From: Prevotella sp. UBA1104
GTDB lineage: Bacteria; Bacteroidota; Bacteroidia; Bacteroidales; Bacteroidaceae
Direction: 5' to 3'
DNA: 14,055 nt
Assembly: GCA_002314055.1 (NCBI GenBank)
Contig: DCBP01000066.1
Coordinates: forward strand, 1-14,055
In this document: positions 1 to 7,156 of the stretch, piece by piece
Layout of the letters: each line of letters starts with the position of its first letter
How positions within the stretch are numbered: the stretch's first letter is position 1
Program-made: the position numbers and the translations under genes
Notes under the pieces: generated by a model
What the model saw: only the letters and a program-made list of their open reading frames with translations
Databases searched by the model: none
What the model was told of the DNA's origin: nothing

Positions 1-189
1 ATCGAACTGAAATATGCCAAGAGCAAGGACCCGGAAACAAGGGTTGAAGAGCTAAGGAAACAGGCTACCGAACAGGTAAAGCGTTATGCTGAGACGGAAA
101 TGGTGAAGTCTGCCGTTAAGACAACCACTCTTCACCGTATAGTTGTTGTCTTCCACGGCACGGAGATGGCGGTATGTGAGGAAGTATAG
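1..189 (+). CDS. C-terminal fragment of PD-(D/E)XK nuclease / AAA-ATPase-like protein
   Basis: The frame is open from base 1 and ends at TAG 187-189, giving 62 visible residues of a gene that begins outside the window. The fragment opens with IELKY, which resembles the E-x-K half of a PD-(D/E)XK nuclease core. A helix with Q and Y (QATEQVKRYAE) and a final strand (RIVVVFHGTEM) follow. This order is what I know from the C-terminal nuclease domain of the large AAA-ATPase-like / PDDEXK proteins that occur in many copies in Bacteroides and Prevotella. Their biological role is not well established. The ATPase part cannot be seen here, so the assignment rests on a short stretch. The gene stands apart from topA, with about 510 bases of hairpin-rich sequence between them. 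Confidence 0.7.
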   Translation: MELKYAKSKDPETRVEELRKQATEQVKRYAETEMVKSAVKTTTLHRIVVVFHGTEMAVCEEV

Positions 190-200
190 ACCCCCCCTAA

Positions 201-217
201 CCCTCCCGAAGGGAGGG
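201..217. repeat. CCCTCCC-GAA-GGGAGGG hairpin
   Basis: A perfect 7-bp stem with a 3-base GAA loop lies 11 bases after the stop of the preceding gene, preceded by a run of C. It could act as a transcription terminator or an mRNA 3' end stabiliser. No T-run follows, so it is not a classic intrinsic terminator. I recall similar CCCTCCC-type elements between Bacteroidetes genes, but copy number cannot be judged from this window. Confidence 0.6.
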
Positions 218-268
218 ATGAAATTACTTGGGTAAATCCATAACAGAACATTGCCACTTTAGAATCGC

Positions 269-312
269 AGTTGCATCTTTGGTGCAACTATGCTGCACCT
301 TTGGTGCAGCAT
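269..312. repeat. Twin adjacent hairpins with TTT loops
   Basis: Two inverted repeats sit directly side by side. The first (269-289) pairs AGTTGCA with TGCAACT and extends with one G-T and one C-G pair to a TTT loop. The second (290-312) is a perfect 10-bp stem, ATGCTGCACC with GGTGCAGCAT, also around TTT. The two share the core TGCAYC-TTT-GGTGCA, so they look like copies of one element that have diverged while keeping pairing. No gene is visible around them. Confidence 0.7.
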
Positions 313-377
313 GGAAATACCACCGGTAGGTGATAGCTTTGGCAGTCGTATCGATAATGTTACGGCTAAAAGAATCG

Positions 378-395
378 TGTTTTCATACGAAAACA
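378..395. repeat. TGTTTTC-ATAC-GAAAACA hairpin
   Basis: A perfect 7-bp inverted repeat with a 4-base loop lies between the twin hairpins and the CCCTCACAC structure. It could be a protein-binding palindrome or part of a larger repetitive element. Nothing in the sequence decides between these. Confidence 0.5.
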
Positions 396-415
396 TTACT
401 CCCCGCGAAAAAAAA

Positions 416-513
416 GTGTGAGGGGTGAGACCCTTACCCTCACACTATCCCTCACACCTTGAAACCCCGATATACAGGGAGTTTCAGAGCTGTTGGTGAG
501 GGTGTGAGGGTAA
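416..513. repeat. Nested inverted-repeat structure of CCCTCACAC motifs
   Basis: The motif CCCTCACAC or its complement occurs several times. TTACCCTCACAC (434-445) pairs perfectly over 12 bp with GTGTGAGGGTAA (502-513). Inside that, CCCTCACACC (449-458) faces GGTGAGGG (495-502), and TGAAAC (460-465) faces GTTTCA (481-486), making a stem-loop of about 80 bases. The left arm can also pair with GTGTGAGGG at 416-424, so two foldings compete. It could be a repetitive palindromic element, a remnant of a mobile element, or a protein-binding site. The sequence does not show which. Confidence 0.65.
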
Positions 514-631
514 AATGCCCGAAAAAACTTTTTCTGAATAATTCTTATGAACTATAAGGAAAAACACCTTCCCAAAAACAAAAAAATGCAAATTTATTAC
601 ATTATATAAGGTATAATGAGAAACTTTTTCT

Positions 632-639
632 TACTTTTG
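632..639 (+). promoter_or_regulatory. Bacteroidetes -7 box (TACTTTTG) for topA
   Basis: TACTTTTG matches the TAnnTTTG -7 consensus of the primary Bacteroidetes sigma factor at all six fixed positions. It lies 61 bases before the topA start in an AT-rich stretch. I do not see a good TTTG -33 box at the expected spacing, so the call rests on the -7 element and its position. Transcription would start near 645, giving a leader of about 55 bases. Confidence 0.55.
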
Positions 640-700
640 CCGCCAAAATAAGAGAAAGTCATCGCCATACGGTGCAAAAACCTAAAACAAAAAAGAGAAA

Positions 701-3028
701 ATGCAAGAGAATCTGGTAATAGTAGAGAGTCCTGCAAAGGCAAAGACAATAGAGAAATTCCTTGGCAAGGACTATAAGGTGATGTCCAGCTACGGACACA
801 TCCGCGACCTGAAGAAAAAGGAAATAAGCATAAATCTTAAAACCCTTCAGCCCGATTACGAAATTCCGGACGAGAAGAAGAAACTTGTTTCAGAACTCAA
901 GGCAAGTGCCAAGAAAGCCGACAAGGTATGGCTCGCATCCGATGAGGACCGCGAGGGAGAGGCAATATCATGGCATCTGTGTGAAGTGCTCGGACTCGAC
1001 GAGCAGAATACCAACCGAATAGTGTTCCACGAGATTACCAAGCCGGCAATTCTCGAAGCAATAAAAAATCCGCGCCATCTGAACATGAACCTCGTGAATG
1101 CCCAGCAGGCACGCCGCGTGCTCGACCGCCTCGTGGGCTTCAAGCTCTCGCCGATACTCTGGCGCAAGGTGAAGCCGGCACTCTCTGCCGGTAGAGTGCA
1201 GAGCGTGGCCGTAAGACTCATCGTGGAGCGCGAGCGCGAGATACAGGCATTCAAGAGCGAACCGTATTACAGGGTGACCGCCGTGTTCTCCTTCCCGGGA
1301 GCCGACGGAAAGAAAACTGAGGTGAAGGCAGAGCTCGACACCCGCTTCAAGACACACGATGAGGCTCTCGCTTTCCTCGAGAAATGCAAGACGGCAGAAT
1401 ACGTAGTGTCTGATGTAAGCCAGAAACCGCTGAAGCGCACCCCGGCACCTCCATTCACAACATCAACCCTGCAGCAGGAGGCGGCCCGCAAACTCGGGTT
1501 CACCGTGTCGCAGACCATGATGCTCGCCCAGCACCTCTACGAGAACGGAAAGATAACATACATGCGTACCGACTCCGTAAACCTCTCTTCCTTGTGCCTT
1601 AACGCCAGCAAAGAGGAAATCGTGAATACCTGGGGCGAGGAATACCACAAGACACGTCAGTATCATACCCATTCAAAGGGAGCACAGGAGGCGCACGAGG
1701 CAATCCGCCCTACATATATGGAGAACAAGACCATTGAGGGAACGGCACAGGAGCGCCGACTCTATGAACTGATATGGAAGCGTACGGCTGCCTGCCAGAT
1801 GGCAGACGCACAGATAGAGAAGACAACCGTGCAGATTAGTATGCAGAATGCCGACGGCAGCAGCTTGGCAGACGAAAAATTTGTTGTCAACGGTGAGGTG
1901 GTAACCTTCGACGGATTCCTGAAAGTATACCGCGAGTCGCAGGGCGACGAAGACGTGGCACAGGAGACAGACTCCAACCAGCTGCCCCCGATGAAAAACG
2001 GCGACAAGCTGCAGCGCATGGAGATGACCGCCACAGAGCGATTCAGTCAGGGACCGCTGAGATACACCGAGGCAAGTCTTGTACACAAGATGGAGGAACT
2101 CGGCATCGGCCGCCCGTCAACCTACGCCCCTACAATCAGTACCATACAGCAGAGGGGATACGTGCAGAAAGGCGACAAGAAAGGTGAAGACCGTGAATAT
2201 ACGATAGATACGCTCAAAGGCAACACCGTGGCAAGCGTTTCCAAGACAGAGACCGTGGGCAGCGACAAGGGAAAACTGTTGCCTACAGACATCGGACTGG
2301 TGGTTAACGATTTCCTCTTGGAGCATTTCCCTACGGAACTCGACTATAACTTCACGGCAAACGTGGAGCGGCAGTTCGACTCCATTGCCGAAGGCGACGA
2401 GCAATGGACGGATATGCTGAAGGAATTCTACAGCAAGTTTGAACCTACGGTAGAGAAGACAATGAACAGCCGACAGGAACACAAGGCTGGAGAGCGCGAA
2501 CTCGGCACGGAGCCGAAGACCGGAAAACCGGTATACGTGAAAATCGGACGCTTCGGACCGGTAGTGCAAATCGGTTCGGCAGAAGATAAGGAAAAGCCGC
2601 GCTTCGCTCAGCTCCCTAAAGACAAGAGCATGGAGACGATAACCCTCGACGAGGCTCTCGAGCTCTTCAAACTGCCGCGTACTCTCGGCGACTTCGAAGG
2701 CTCACCGGTAGTTATCGGAGCAGGCCGCTTCGGGCCATACGTGTTGCACGAAAAGAAATACGTGTCAATCCCTAAGGAAGAAGATCCCCTCACGATAAAA
2801 CTCTCTACGGCAATAGCACTGATAGAGCGCAAGAGGATAGAGGAAAGCATGCGCCATCTGAAGAAATTCGACGAGGAGCCGAAACTCGAAGTGATGAAAG
2901 GCAAATACGGACCATATCTCGTTTACGACGGCAAGAACTACCGTCTGCCGAAAGCCTTGCACGAGCGTGCTGCCGAACTTACACTCGAGGAGTGTATGAA
3001 CGTGATAAACAACACCGTAAAGAAATAA
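701..3028 (+). CDS. topA: DNA topoisomerase I (type IA), zinc-finger-less
   Basis: TopA relaxes negative supercoils by cutting and rejoining one DNA strand. The 775-residue protein starts with the toprim signature VIVESPAKAKTI (E9), and the metal-binding acidic cluster DEDREGE is at residues 81-87. SAGRVQSVAVRL is near 162-173, and the active-site tyrosine is in ITYMRTDS (Y287). The C-terminal part, from about residue 590 on, carries three repeats of the type GRFGPVV / GRFGPYV / GKYGPYL. It has no Cys4 zinc ribbons, unlike E. coli TopA. This agrees with what I know of Bacteroidetes TopA. The start is set by MQENLVIVES, which puts the toprim strand at the usual place; an AGAGAAA stretch lies just upstream. 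aroK follows 14 bp downstream, so the two are probably cotranscribed from the promoter near 632. Confidence 0.97.
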   Translation: MQENLVIVESPAKAKTIEKFLGKDYKVMSSYGHIRDLKKKEISINLKTLQPDYEIPDEKKKLVSELKASAKKADKVWLASDEDREGEAISWHLCEVLGLDEQNTNRIVFHEITKPAILEAIKNPRHLNMNLVNAQQARRVLDRLVGFKLSPILWRKVKPALSAGRVQSVAVRLIVEREREIQAFKSEPYYRVTAVFSFPGADGKKTEVKAELDTRFKTHDEALAFLEKCKTAEYVVSDVSQKPLKRTPAPPFTTSTLQQEAARKLGFTVSQTMMLAQHLYENGKITYMRTDSVNLSSLCLNASKEEIVNTWGEEYHKTRQYHTHSKGAQEAHEAIRPTYMENKTIEGTAQERRLYELIWKRTAACQMADAQIEKTTVQISMQNADGSSLADEKFVVNGEVVTFDGFLKVYRESQGDEDVAQETDSNQLPPMKNGDKLQRMEMTATERFSQGPLRYTEASLVHKMEELGIGRPSTYAPTISTIQQRGYVQKGDKKGEDREYTIDTLKGNTVASVSKTETVGSDKGKLLPTDIGLVVNDFLLEHFPTELDYNFTANVERQFDSIAEGDEQWTDMLKEFYSKFEPTVEKTMNSRQEHKAGERELGTEPKTGKPVYVKIGRFGPVVQIGSAEDKEKPRFAQLPKDKSMETITLDEALELFKLPRTLGDFEGSPVVIGAGRFGPYVLHEKKYVSIPKEEDPLTIKLSTAIALIERKRIEESMRHLKKFDEEPKLEVMKGKYGPYLVYDGKNYRLPKALHERAAELTLEECMNVINNTVKK

Positions 3029-3042
3029 GACATCAAAAGCCT

Positions 3043-3564
3043 ATGCAGCGGATAATTCTGATAGGATATATGGGAGCCGGAAAGACAACCGTAGGCAGAG
3101 AACTCGCCAAGGAACTCGGACTCATGTTCTACGACCTCGACTGGTATATCACCAGCCGCATGCGCCGCACCGTGGCGCAGCTCTTCGAAGAACACGGCGA
3201 GGACGGCTTCCGGCAGATAGAACGCAATATGCTCCACGAAGTGGCTGAGTTCGAAAATATCGTGCTCAGCTGCGGTGGAGGCACCCCGTGCTTCTTCGAC
3301 AATATGGACTATATGAACCAAAAGGGAGAAACCGTATATCTGAAGGCAACTCCCGAAGTGCTCTATGCCCACCTGAAGATGGGCAAGGGCGTAAGACCAT
3401 TGCTGCTAAACAAGACACCGGAGCAAGTAGAGACATTCGTGAAGACACAGCTCAAGGAGCGCGAGCCTTTCTATACCAAGGCAAAGCATACCTTTGATGT
3501 AAGTCTTCTCGACAACAGCGAGAAGATTCATGTTTCTGTAAAGAACATAATCGGAATGCTTTAA
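3043..3564 (+). CDS. aroK: Shikimate kinase
   Basis: AroK phosphorylates shikimate to shikimate 3-phosphate in the chorismate pathway, in the cytoplasm. I place the start at the ATG at 3043, giving 173 residues beginning MQRIILIGYMGAGKTT. This puts the P-loop (GYMGAGKT, residues 8-15) at the usual distance from the N terminus and leaves 14 bases after topA. An upstream in-frame ATG at 2992 would add 17 polar residues and overlap topA. Family landmarks are visible: D33 of the DLDW motif, R57 in GFRQIE, the GGG shikimate-binding loop (78-80) and the lid arginine R118 in KGVRPLL. The length is normal for the family. A 9-bp repeat array follows the stop codon. Confidence 0.95.
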   Translation: MQRIILIGYMGAGKTTVGRELAKELGLMFYDLDWYITSRMRRTVAQLFEEHGEDGFRQIERNMLHEVAEFENIVLSCGGGTPCFFDNMDYMNQKGETVYLKATPEVLYAHLKMGKGVRPLLLNKTPEQVETFVKTQLKEREPFYTKAKHTFDVSLLDNSEKIHVSVKNIIGML

Positions 3565-3581
3565 AGCAACATGCAGTAATG

Positions 3582-3653
3582 TCTTATTGGTCTTATTAGT
3601 CTTATTGGTCATATTAGTCATATATGTCATATTAGTCTTATAACTCCTATAAC
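3582..3653. repeat. 9-bp tandem repeat array A (8 units)
   Basis: Eight consecutive 9-bp units run in exact register, for example TCTTATTGG, TCTTATTAG, TCATATTAG, TCATATATG, TCTTATAAC and TCCTATAAC. A decayed ninth unit (TCCCAAAAT) follows. The array fills nearly the whole gap between aroK and speA and starts 17 bases after the aroK stop. Units vary mainly at position 3 and positions 7-9, while the TC and TAT parts are largely constant. It resembles the arrays after speA and argB. Its function is unknown. Confidence 0.9.
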
Positions 3654-3673
3654 TCCCAAAATCTCAAAAACAA

Positions 3674-5566
3674 ATGAAAAAATGGACTGTTGAAGACTCC
3701 AAGGAGCTTTACAATATGGGCGGGTGGGGCACATCCTACTTCGGCATCAACGAGCGCGGCGACGTATATGTTACGCCATGCAAGGACAACACCCGGATAG
3801 ATATTCGCGACGTGATGGACGAACTCGCACTGCGAGACATCACACCTCCCGTATTGCTGCGATTCCCCGATATCCTCGATAACCGTATCGAGAAGACGTC
3901 AAGCTGCTTCGAGAAAGCCGCCAAGGAATATGGCTACAAGGGCGAAAGCTTTATCATATACCCTATCAAGGTAAACCAGATGCAACCCGTCGTGGAAGAA
4001 ATTATCAGCCACGGCAGAAAGTTCAATCTCGGACTTGAAGCCGGGTCGAAACCTGAGCTGCATGCCGTAATCGCCGTGCAGTGTCAGAGCGACTCGCTTA
4101 TCATCTGCAACGGATATAAAGACCAGAACTATATAGAACTCGCTCTCCTGGCACAGAAGATGGGAAAGCGCATCTTTATAGTGGTGGAGAAACTCAACGA
4201 ACTGGAGATTATCGCCCGGGCGGCAAAGAAACTCGGCGTAAAGCCTAATCTCGGCGTACGCATCAAACTCGCCTCTTCCGGAAGCGGAAAATGGGAAGAG
4301 AGTGGTGGAGATGCAAGTAAATTCGGACTGACAAGCTCTGAACTGCTTGCTGCTCTCGAAATTCTCGACAAAAAGGGAATGAAAGACTGTCTTAGACTGA
4401 TTCATTTCCATATCGGAAGCCAAATCACAAAAATCCGACGAATACAGACGGCACTCCGCGAAGCTTCGCAATTCTATATCCAGCTTCATAAGATGGGGTA
4501 TAACGTGGATTTCGTAGACTGCGGCGGCGGGCTCGGCGTTGACTACGACGGCACTCGCTCGTCTAACAGCGAGAGTAGTGTGAACTACTCCATTCAGGAG
4601 TATGTAAACGACTGTCTGTATACCTTTATCGAAGCCTCTGATGCCAACGGCATAAAGCATCCTAATATCATTACCGAGGGCGGACGCTCTCTTTCGGCAC
4701 ACCATTCCGTGCTCGTTATCGACGTGCTCGAAACGGCTTCTCTGCCGGAGATGAACGAGGATTACGAACCGGAGCCGGGAGCTCACAAACTGGTTAAGGA
4801 CCTGTATGAAATATGGGATAACCTGAATCCGCGAACAATGATGGAGGACTGGCACGATGCGGAGCAGATACGCGAGGAGGCACTCGACCTGTTCAGTCAT
4901 GGACTCGTTGACCTGCAGACGCGTGCCGAGATAGAACGTATGTACTGGAGTGTCTGCCGGGAGGTAAACAGTATGGCGAAGTCGATGAAACATCTGCCGG
5001 AGGAGTTGAAAGGACTCGACAAACTACTCGCCGACAAGTATTTCTGCAACTTCTCCCTGTTTCAGTCGCTGCCAGACAGCTGGGCTATCGACCAGCTCTT
5101 CCCGATAACACCGCTGCAACGCCTTAACGAACGCCCGACACGCAGCGCCACGATACAAGACATCACGTGCGACAGCGACGGAAAGATTGCCAATTTCGTA
5201 ACCAACCGCCATCTCTCGCATATCCTGCCCGTACATACCGTAAGGAAGAACGAGCCGTATTATCTCGGCGTCTTCCTCGTAGGTGCATATCAGGAGATAC
5301 TCGGCGACATGCACAATCTGTTCGGCGACACGAATGCCGTGCATATCTCGGTGAAGGACGGGAAATACAATATCGACCAGATCTTCGACGGAGAGACGGT
5401 GGAAGAGGTGTTGAGCTACGTGCAGTATAATCCAAAGAAACTCGTGCGCCAACTCGAGATTTGGGTTACTAAGAGTGTGAAGACCGGCAAGATTTCTCTT
5501 GAAGAGGGAAAGGAATTCCTGTCGAACTACAGGTCGGGACTCTATGGATATACTTATCTGGAATAA
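3674..5566 (+). CDS. speA: Biosynthetic arginine decarboxylase
   Basis: SpeA is a PLP enzyme that converts arginine to agmatine and CO2, the first step of the agmatine route to putrescine and spermidine. The 630-residue length is normal for this large decarboxylase family. The start MKKWTVEDSKELYNMGGWG has the conserved N terminus. The PLP lysine lies in YPIKVNQ (K99). HFHIGSQ is at residues 244-250, the glycine-rich phosphate loop CGGGLGVDYDGT begins at 283, and ITEGGRS follows. The C-terminal catalytic cysteine lies in DITCDSDG (C499). The gene is flanked by 9-bp arrays on both sides, and argB lies downstream, so arginine synthesis and arginine use are neighbours. I see no separate promoter, so expression may depend on readthrough from topA-aroK or on an unrecognised signal in the array. 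Confidence 0.97.
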   Translation: MKKWTVEDSKELYNMGGWGTSYFGINERGDVYVTPCKDNTRIDIRDVMDELALRDITPPVLLRFPDILDNRIEKTSSCFEKAAKEYGYKGESFIIYPIKVNQMQPVVEEIISHGRKFNLGLEAGSKPELHAVIAVQCQSDSLIICNGYKDQNYIELALLAQKMGKRIFIVVEKLNELEIIARAAKKLGVKPNLGVRIKLASSGSGKWEESGGDASKFGLTSSELLAALEILDKKGMKDCLRLIHFHIGSQITKIRRIQTALREASQFYIQLHKMGYNVDFVDCGGGLGVDYDGTRSSNSESSVNYSIQEYVNDCLYTFIEASDANGIKHPNIITEGGRSLSAHHSVLVIDVLETASLPEMNEDYEPEPGAHKLVKDLYEIWDNLNPRTMMEDWHDAEQIREEALDLFSHGLVDLQTRAEIERMYWSVCREVNSMAKSMKHLPEELKGLDKLLADKYFCNFSLFQSLPDSWAIDQLFPITPLQRLNERPTRSATIQDITCDSDGKIANFVTNRHLSHILPVHTVRKNEPYYLGVFLVGAYQEILGDMHNLFGDTNAVHISVKDGKYNIDQIFDGETVEEVLSYVQYNPKKLVRQLEIWVTKSVKTGKISLEEGKEFLSNYRSGLYGYTYLE

Positions 5567-5571
5567 GTCGT

Positions 5572-5634
5572 TCTTTTCTGTCCTTGTAGTTCTCTCAGTC
5601 CTCCCAGTTCTCCCATAACTCCCAGTCCTCCCAT
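5572..5634. repeat. 9-bp tandem repeat array B (7 diverged units)
   Basis: Seven 9-bp units keep phase between speA and argB: TCTTTTCTG, TCCTTGTAG, TTCTCTCAG, TCCTCCCAG, TTCTCCCAT, AACTCCCAG and TCCTCCCAT. They start 5 bases after the speA stop. The units are richer in C and more diverged from TCCTATTNN than the other two arrays, but period and orientation are the same. No function can be read from the sequence. Confidence 0.75.
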
Positions 5635-5649
5635 AACCATATAATAAAA

Positions 5650-6420
5650 ATGGAAAAAATAACAATAGTAAAAGTAGGCGGCGGTGTTGTAGAAGATGCA
5701 ACGCGCCTTGATGCCCTCCTCGACAACTTCTGTCGGATAGAGGGCAAGAAAGTCCTTGTGCACGGCGGCGGACGCAGCGCTACCAAGATAGCTGCATCGC
5801 TCGGCATAGAGAGCAAGATGGTAGACGGGCGCCGCATAACCGACAGCGAGATGTTGAGGGTGGTGACGATGGTGTATGGCGGACTCGTAAACAAGAACAT
5901 CGTGGCACACCTGCAGGCACGTGGCGAGAAGGCTGCCGGACTGACTGGTGCCGACATGAATGTTATCCTTTCGCATAAGCGTCCGTTGAAAAACGGCATA
6001 GACTACGGTTTCGTGGGGGATGTAGACAGGGTGGATGCAAGGGCATTATGCAATCTGCTGGCACAGGGCATAACGCCAGTTATGGCACCGCTGACTCACG
6101 ACGGTAAGGGCAACATACTGAATACCAATGCCGACACAATAGCATCGGAGACGGCAAAGGCTCTTGCCCCTCACTTCGACGTAACACTCGTATACGCCTT
6201 TGAGAAAGCCGGTGTACTCGCAAATCCCGATGATGAGACTACCGTAATAAGAAATATAAATAAGGAAAACTTTGAGAGATATAAGTCGGAAGGCATTATT
6301 GCCGGAGGAATGTTGCCGAAACTCGACAATGCCTTTGCTGCCATAGCAGCGGGAGTAAAGAGGGTGGCTATTACAAAAGACAACGACCTGACGGTATCCC
6401 AAGGCACCGTAGTGGAGTAA
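5650..6420 (+). CDS. argB: Acetylglutamate (or succinylglutamate) kinase
   Basis: ArgB phosphorylates the gamma-carboxylate of an N-acylated glutamate, the second step of arginine synthesis. The 256-residue protein is an amino-acid-kinase fold of normal length. Visible landmarks are the N-terminal K8 in IVKVGGG, VHGGG (residues 37-41), DGRRITD (59-65), NTNADTIA in the second half, and the C-terminal ITKDNDLTVSQGT nucleotide-side motif. Bacteroides fragilis is known to make arginine through N-succinyl intermediates, so the substrate here may be N-succinylglutamate. Sequence reading alone cannot separate the two. The other arg genes are not in the window. The gene lies between arrays B and C. 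Confidence 0.94.
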   Translation: MEKITIVKVGGGVVEDATRLDALLDNFCRIEGKKVLVHGGGRSATKIAASLGIESKMVDGRRITDSEMLRVVTMVYGGLVNKNIVAHLQARGEKAAGLTGADMNVILSHKRPLKNGIDYGFVGDVDRVDARALCNLLAQGITPVMAPLTHDGKGNILNTNADTIASETAKALAPHFDVTLVYAFEKAGVLANPDDETTVIRNINKENFERYKSEGIIAGGMLPKLDNAFAAIAAGVKRVAITKDNDLTVSQGTVVE

Positions 6421-6431
6421 TTGAGCATTGG

Positions 6432-6557
6432 TCTTATAAGTCCTATTGGTCCTATTACTCTTATCCGTCCTATTTGTCCTATTACTCCTATTACTCTTAT
6501 TTGTCTTATTGGTCCTATATGTCCTATTACTCCTATTAGTCCTATTTCTCCTATTAT
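6432..6557. repeat. 9-bp tandem repeat array C (14 units)
   Basis: Fourteen 9-bp units run without a break: TCTTATAAG, TCCTATTGG, TCCTATTAC (four copies), TCTTATCCG, TCCTATTTG, TCTTATTTG, TCTTATTGG, TCCTATATG, TCCTATTAG, TCCTATTTC and TCCTATTAT. It starts 11 bases after the argB stop and ends about 40 bases before the ECF-type promoter of the sigma gene. It is the longest and cleanest of the three arrays. Because the period is a multiple of three, long spurious reading frames appear on both strands; I do not treat them as genes. Confidence 0.95.
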
Positions 6558-6597
6558 TTAAAATAAATGTTAAAAAGCATAGAAAATCCAGTTCTCT

Positions 6598-6627
6598 TGT
6601 AACTTCCGTAAACTTGAATCGTCTAAC
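6598..6627 (+). promoter_or_regulatory. Putative ECF-type promoter of the sigma gene (TGTAAC-N16-CGTC)
   Basis: TGTAAC at 6598-6603 and CGTC at 6620-6623 (within CGTCTAAC) are separated by 16 bases. This matches the general ECF promoter pattern of an AAC-containing -35 and a CGTC-type -10. The start codon is only 17 bases after the -10 core, so the leader would be about 10 bases, with AGAGG in it as a plausible ribosome site. A promoter of this class directly before an ECF sigma gene usually means the sigma factor drives its own transcription. Confidence 0.6.
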
Positions 6628-6640
6628 ATAATAGAGGCAA

Positions 6641-7156
6641 ATGAAAAAAATCAGTTTCCGAAACGATGTCTTGCCGTTGAAAAACGTGCTGTATCGGCTT
6701 GCCCTGCGTATAACAATGAACAGGGAAGAGGCCGAGGACGTGGTACAGGACACGCTGATGAAAGTATGGGACAAGCGGGATACGCTTGACAACATCGACT
6801 CGATAGAGGCTTACAGCCTCACAATATGCCGCAATATCGCTCTCGACACAACGAAGAGGGCTGCACGAAGCAACGAGTCGCTCGACCAGAACAATATTGA
6901 GCCTCAGGTCTCAAGTCTTGCCGCTCCTGACGAGCGGACTGAGCAGAAGGACATGCTGGATATGGTGAGACGCATCGTCGACTCGCTACCCGAAAAACAA
7001 CGTGTCTGCATGCAGCTCCGGGATTTCGAGGGAAAGTCGTATAAAGACATTGCGGCGGTTCTCTCGATAACCGAAGAACAGGTTAAGGTGAATATCTATA
7101 GAGCAAGACTGACTGTAAAACTAAAGTTTAACGAAAATGCAAAATATGGATTATAA
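6641..7156 (+). CDS. ECF-family RNA polymerase sigma factor
   Basis: This 171-residue protein has the two-domain layout of extracytoplasmic-function sigma factors. Region 2 spans about residues 10-80 and contains EEAEDVVQDTLMKVWDKR, the core-binding and -10 recognition part. A short linker follows, then region 4 at about 105-160 with LPEKQRVCMQLRDFEGKSY and a helix-turn-helix (DIAAVLSITEEQVKVNIYRAR) that reads the -35. The start at 6641 follows an AGAGG-like site. The 3' end overlaps the next gene by 20 bases in another frame, as is common for sigma/anti-sigma pairs. No TonB-dependent receptor or SusC/D genes are nearby, so this is not obviously a polysaccharide-uptake regulator. Its signal is unknown. 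Confidence 0.93.
   Translation: MKKISFRNDVLPLKNVLYRLALRITMNREEAEDVVQDTLMKVWDKRDTLDNIDSIEAYSLTICRNIALDTTKRAARSNESLDQNNIEPQVSSLAAPDERTEQKDMLDMVRRIVDSLPEKQRVCMQLRDFEGKSYKDIAAVLSITEEQVKVNIYRARLTVKLKFNENAKYGL

Noticed and set aside
2992..3042. Upstream in-frame start for aroK
   Set aside because: It would overlap topA by 37 bases and add a polar N-terminal extension before the P-loop that the family does not have. The ATG at 3043 gives the normal length.
3899..4993. Long open frame on the minus strand inside speA (364 codons)
   Set aside because: It lies entirely opposite a clear SpeA reading frame with all catalytic motifs, and the predicted protein has no recognisable pattern. It follows from codon bias on the coding strand.
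6446..6631. Leucine/valine-rich 61-codon plus-strand frame over array C
   Set aside because: The sequence is only the translation of the 9-bp repeat in one frame, and the frame runs across the ECF promoter. No ribosome site is seen.
6046..6795. Minus-strand frame rich in Asn-Arg-Thr repeats
   Set aside because: This is array C read on the opposite strand, flanked by antisense of argB and the sigma gene. The tripeptide regularity comes from the 9-bp period.
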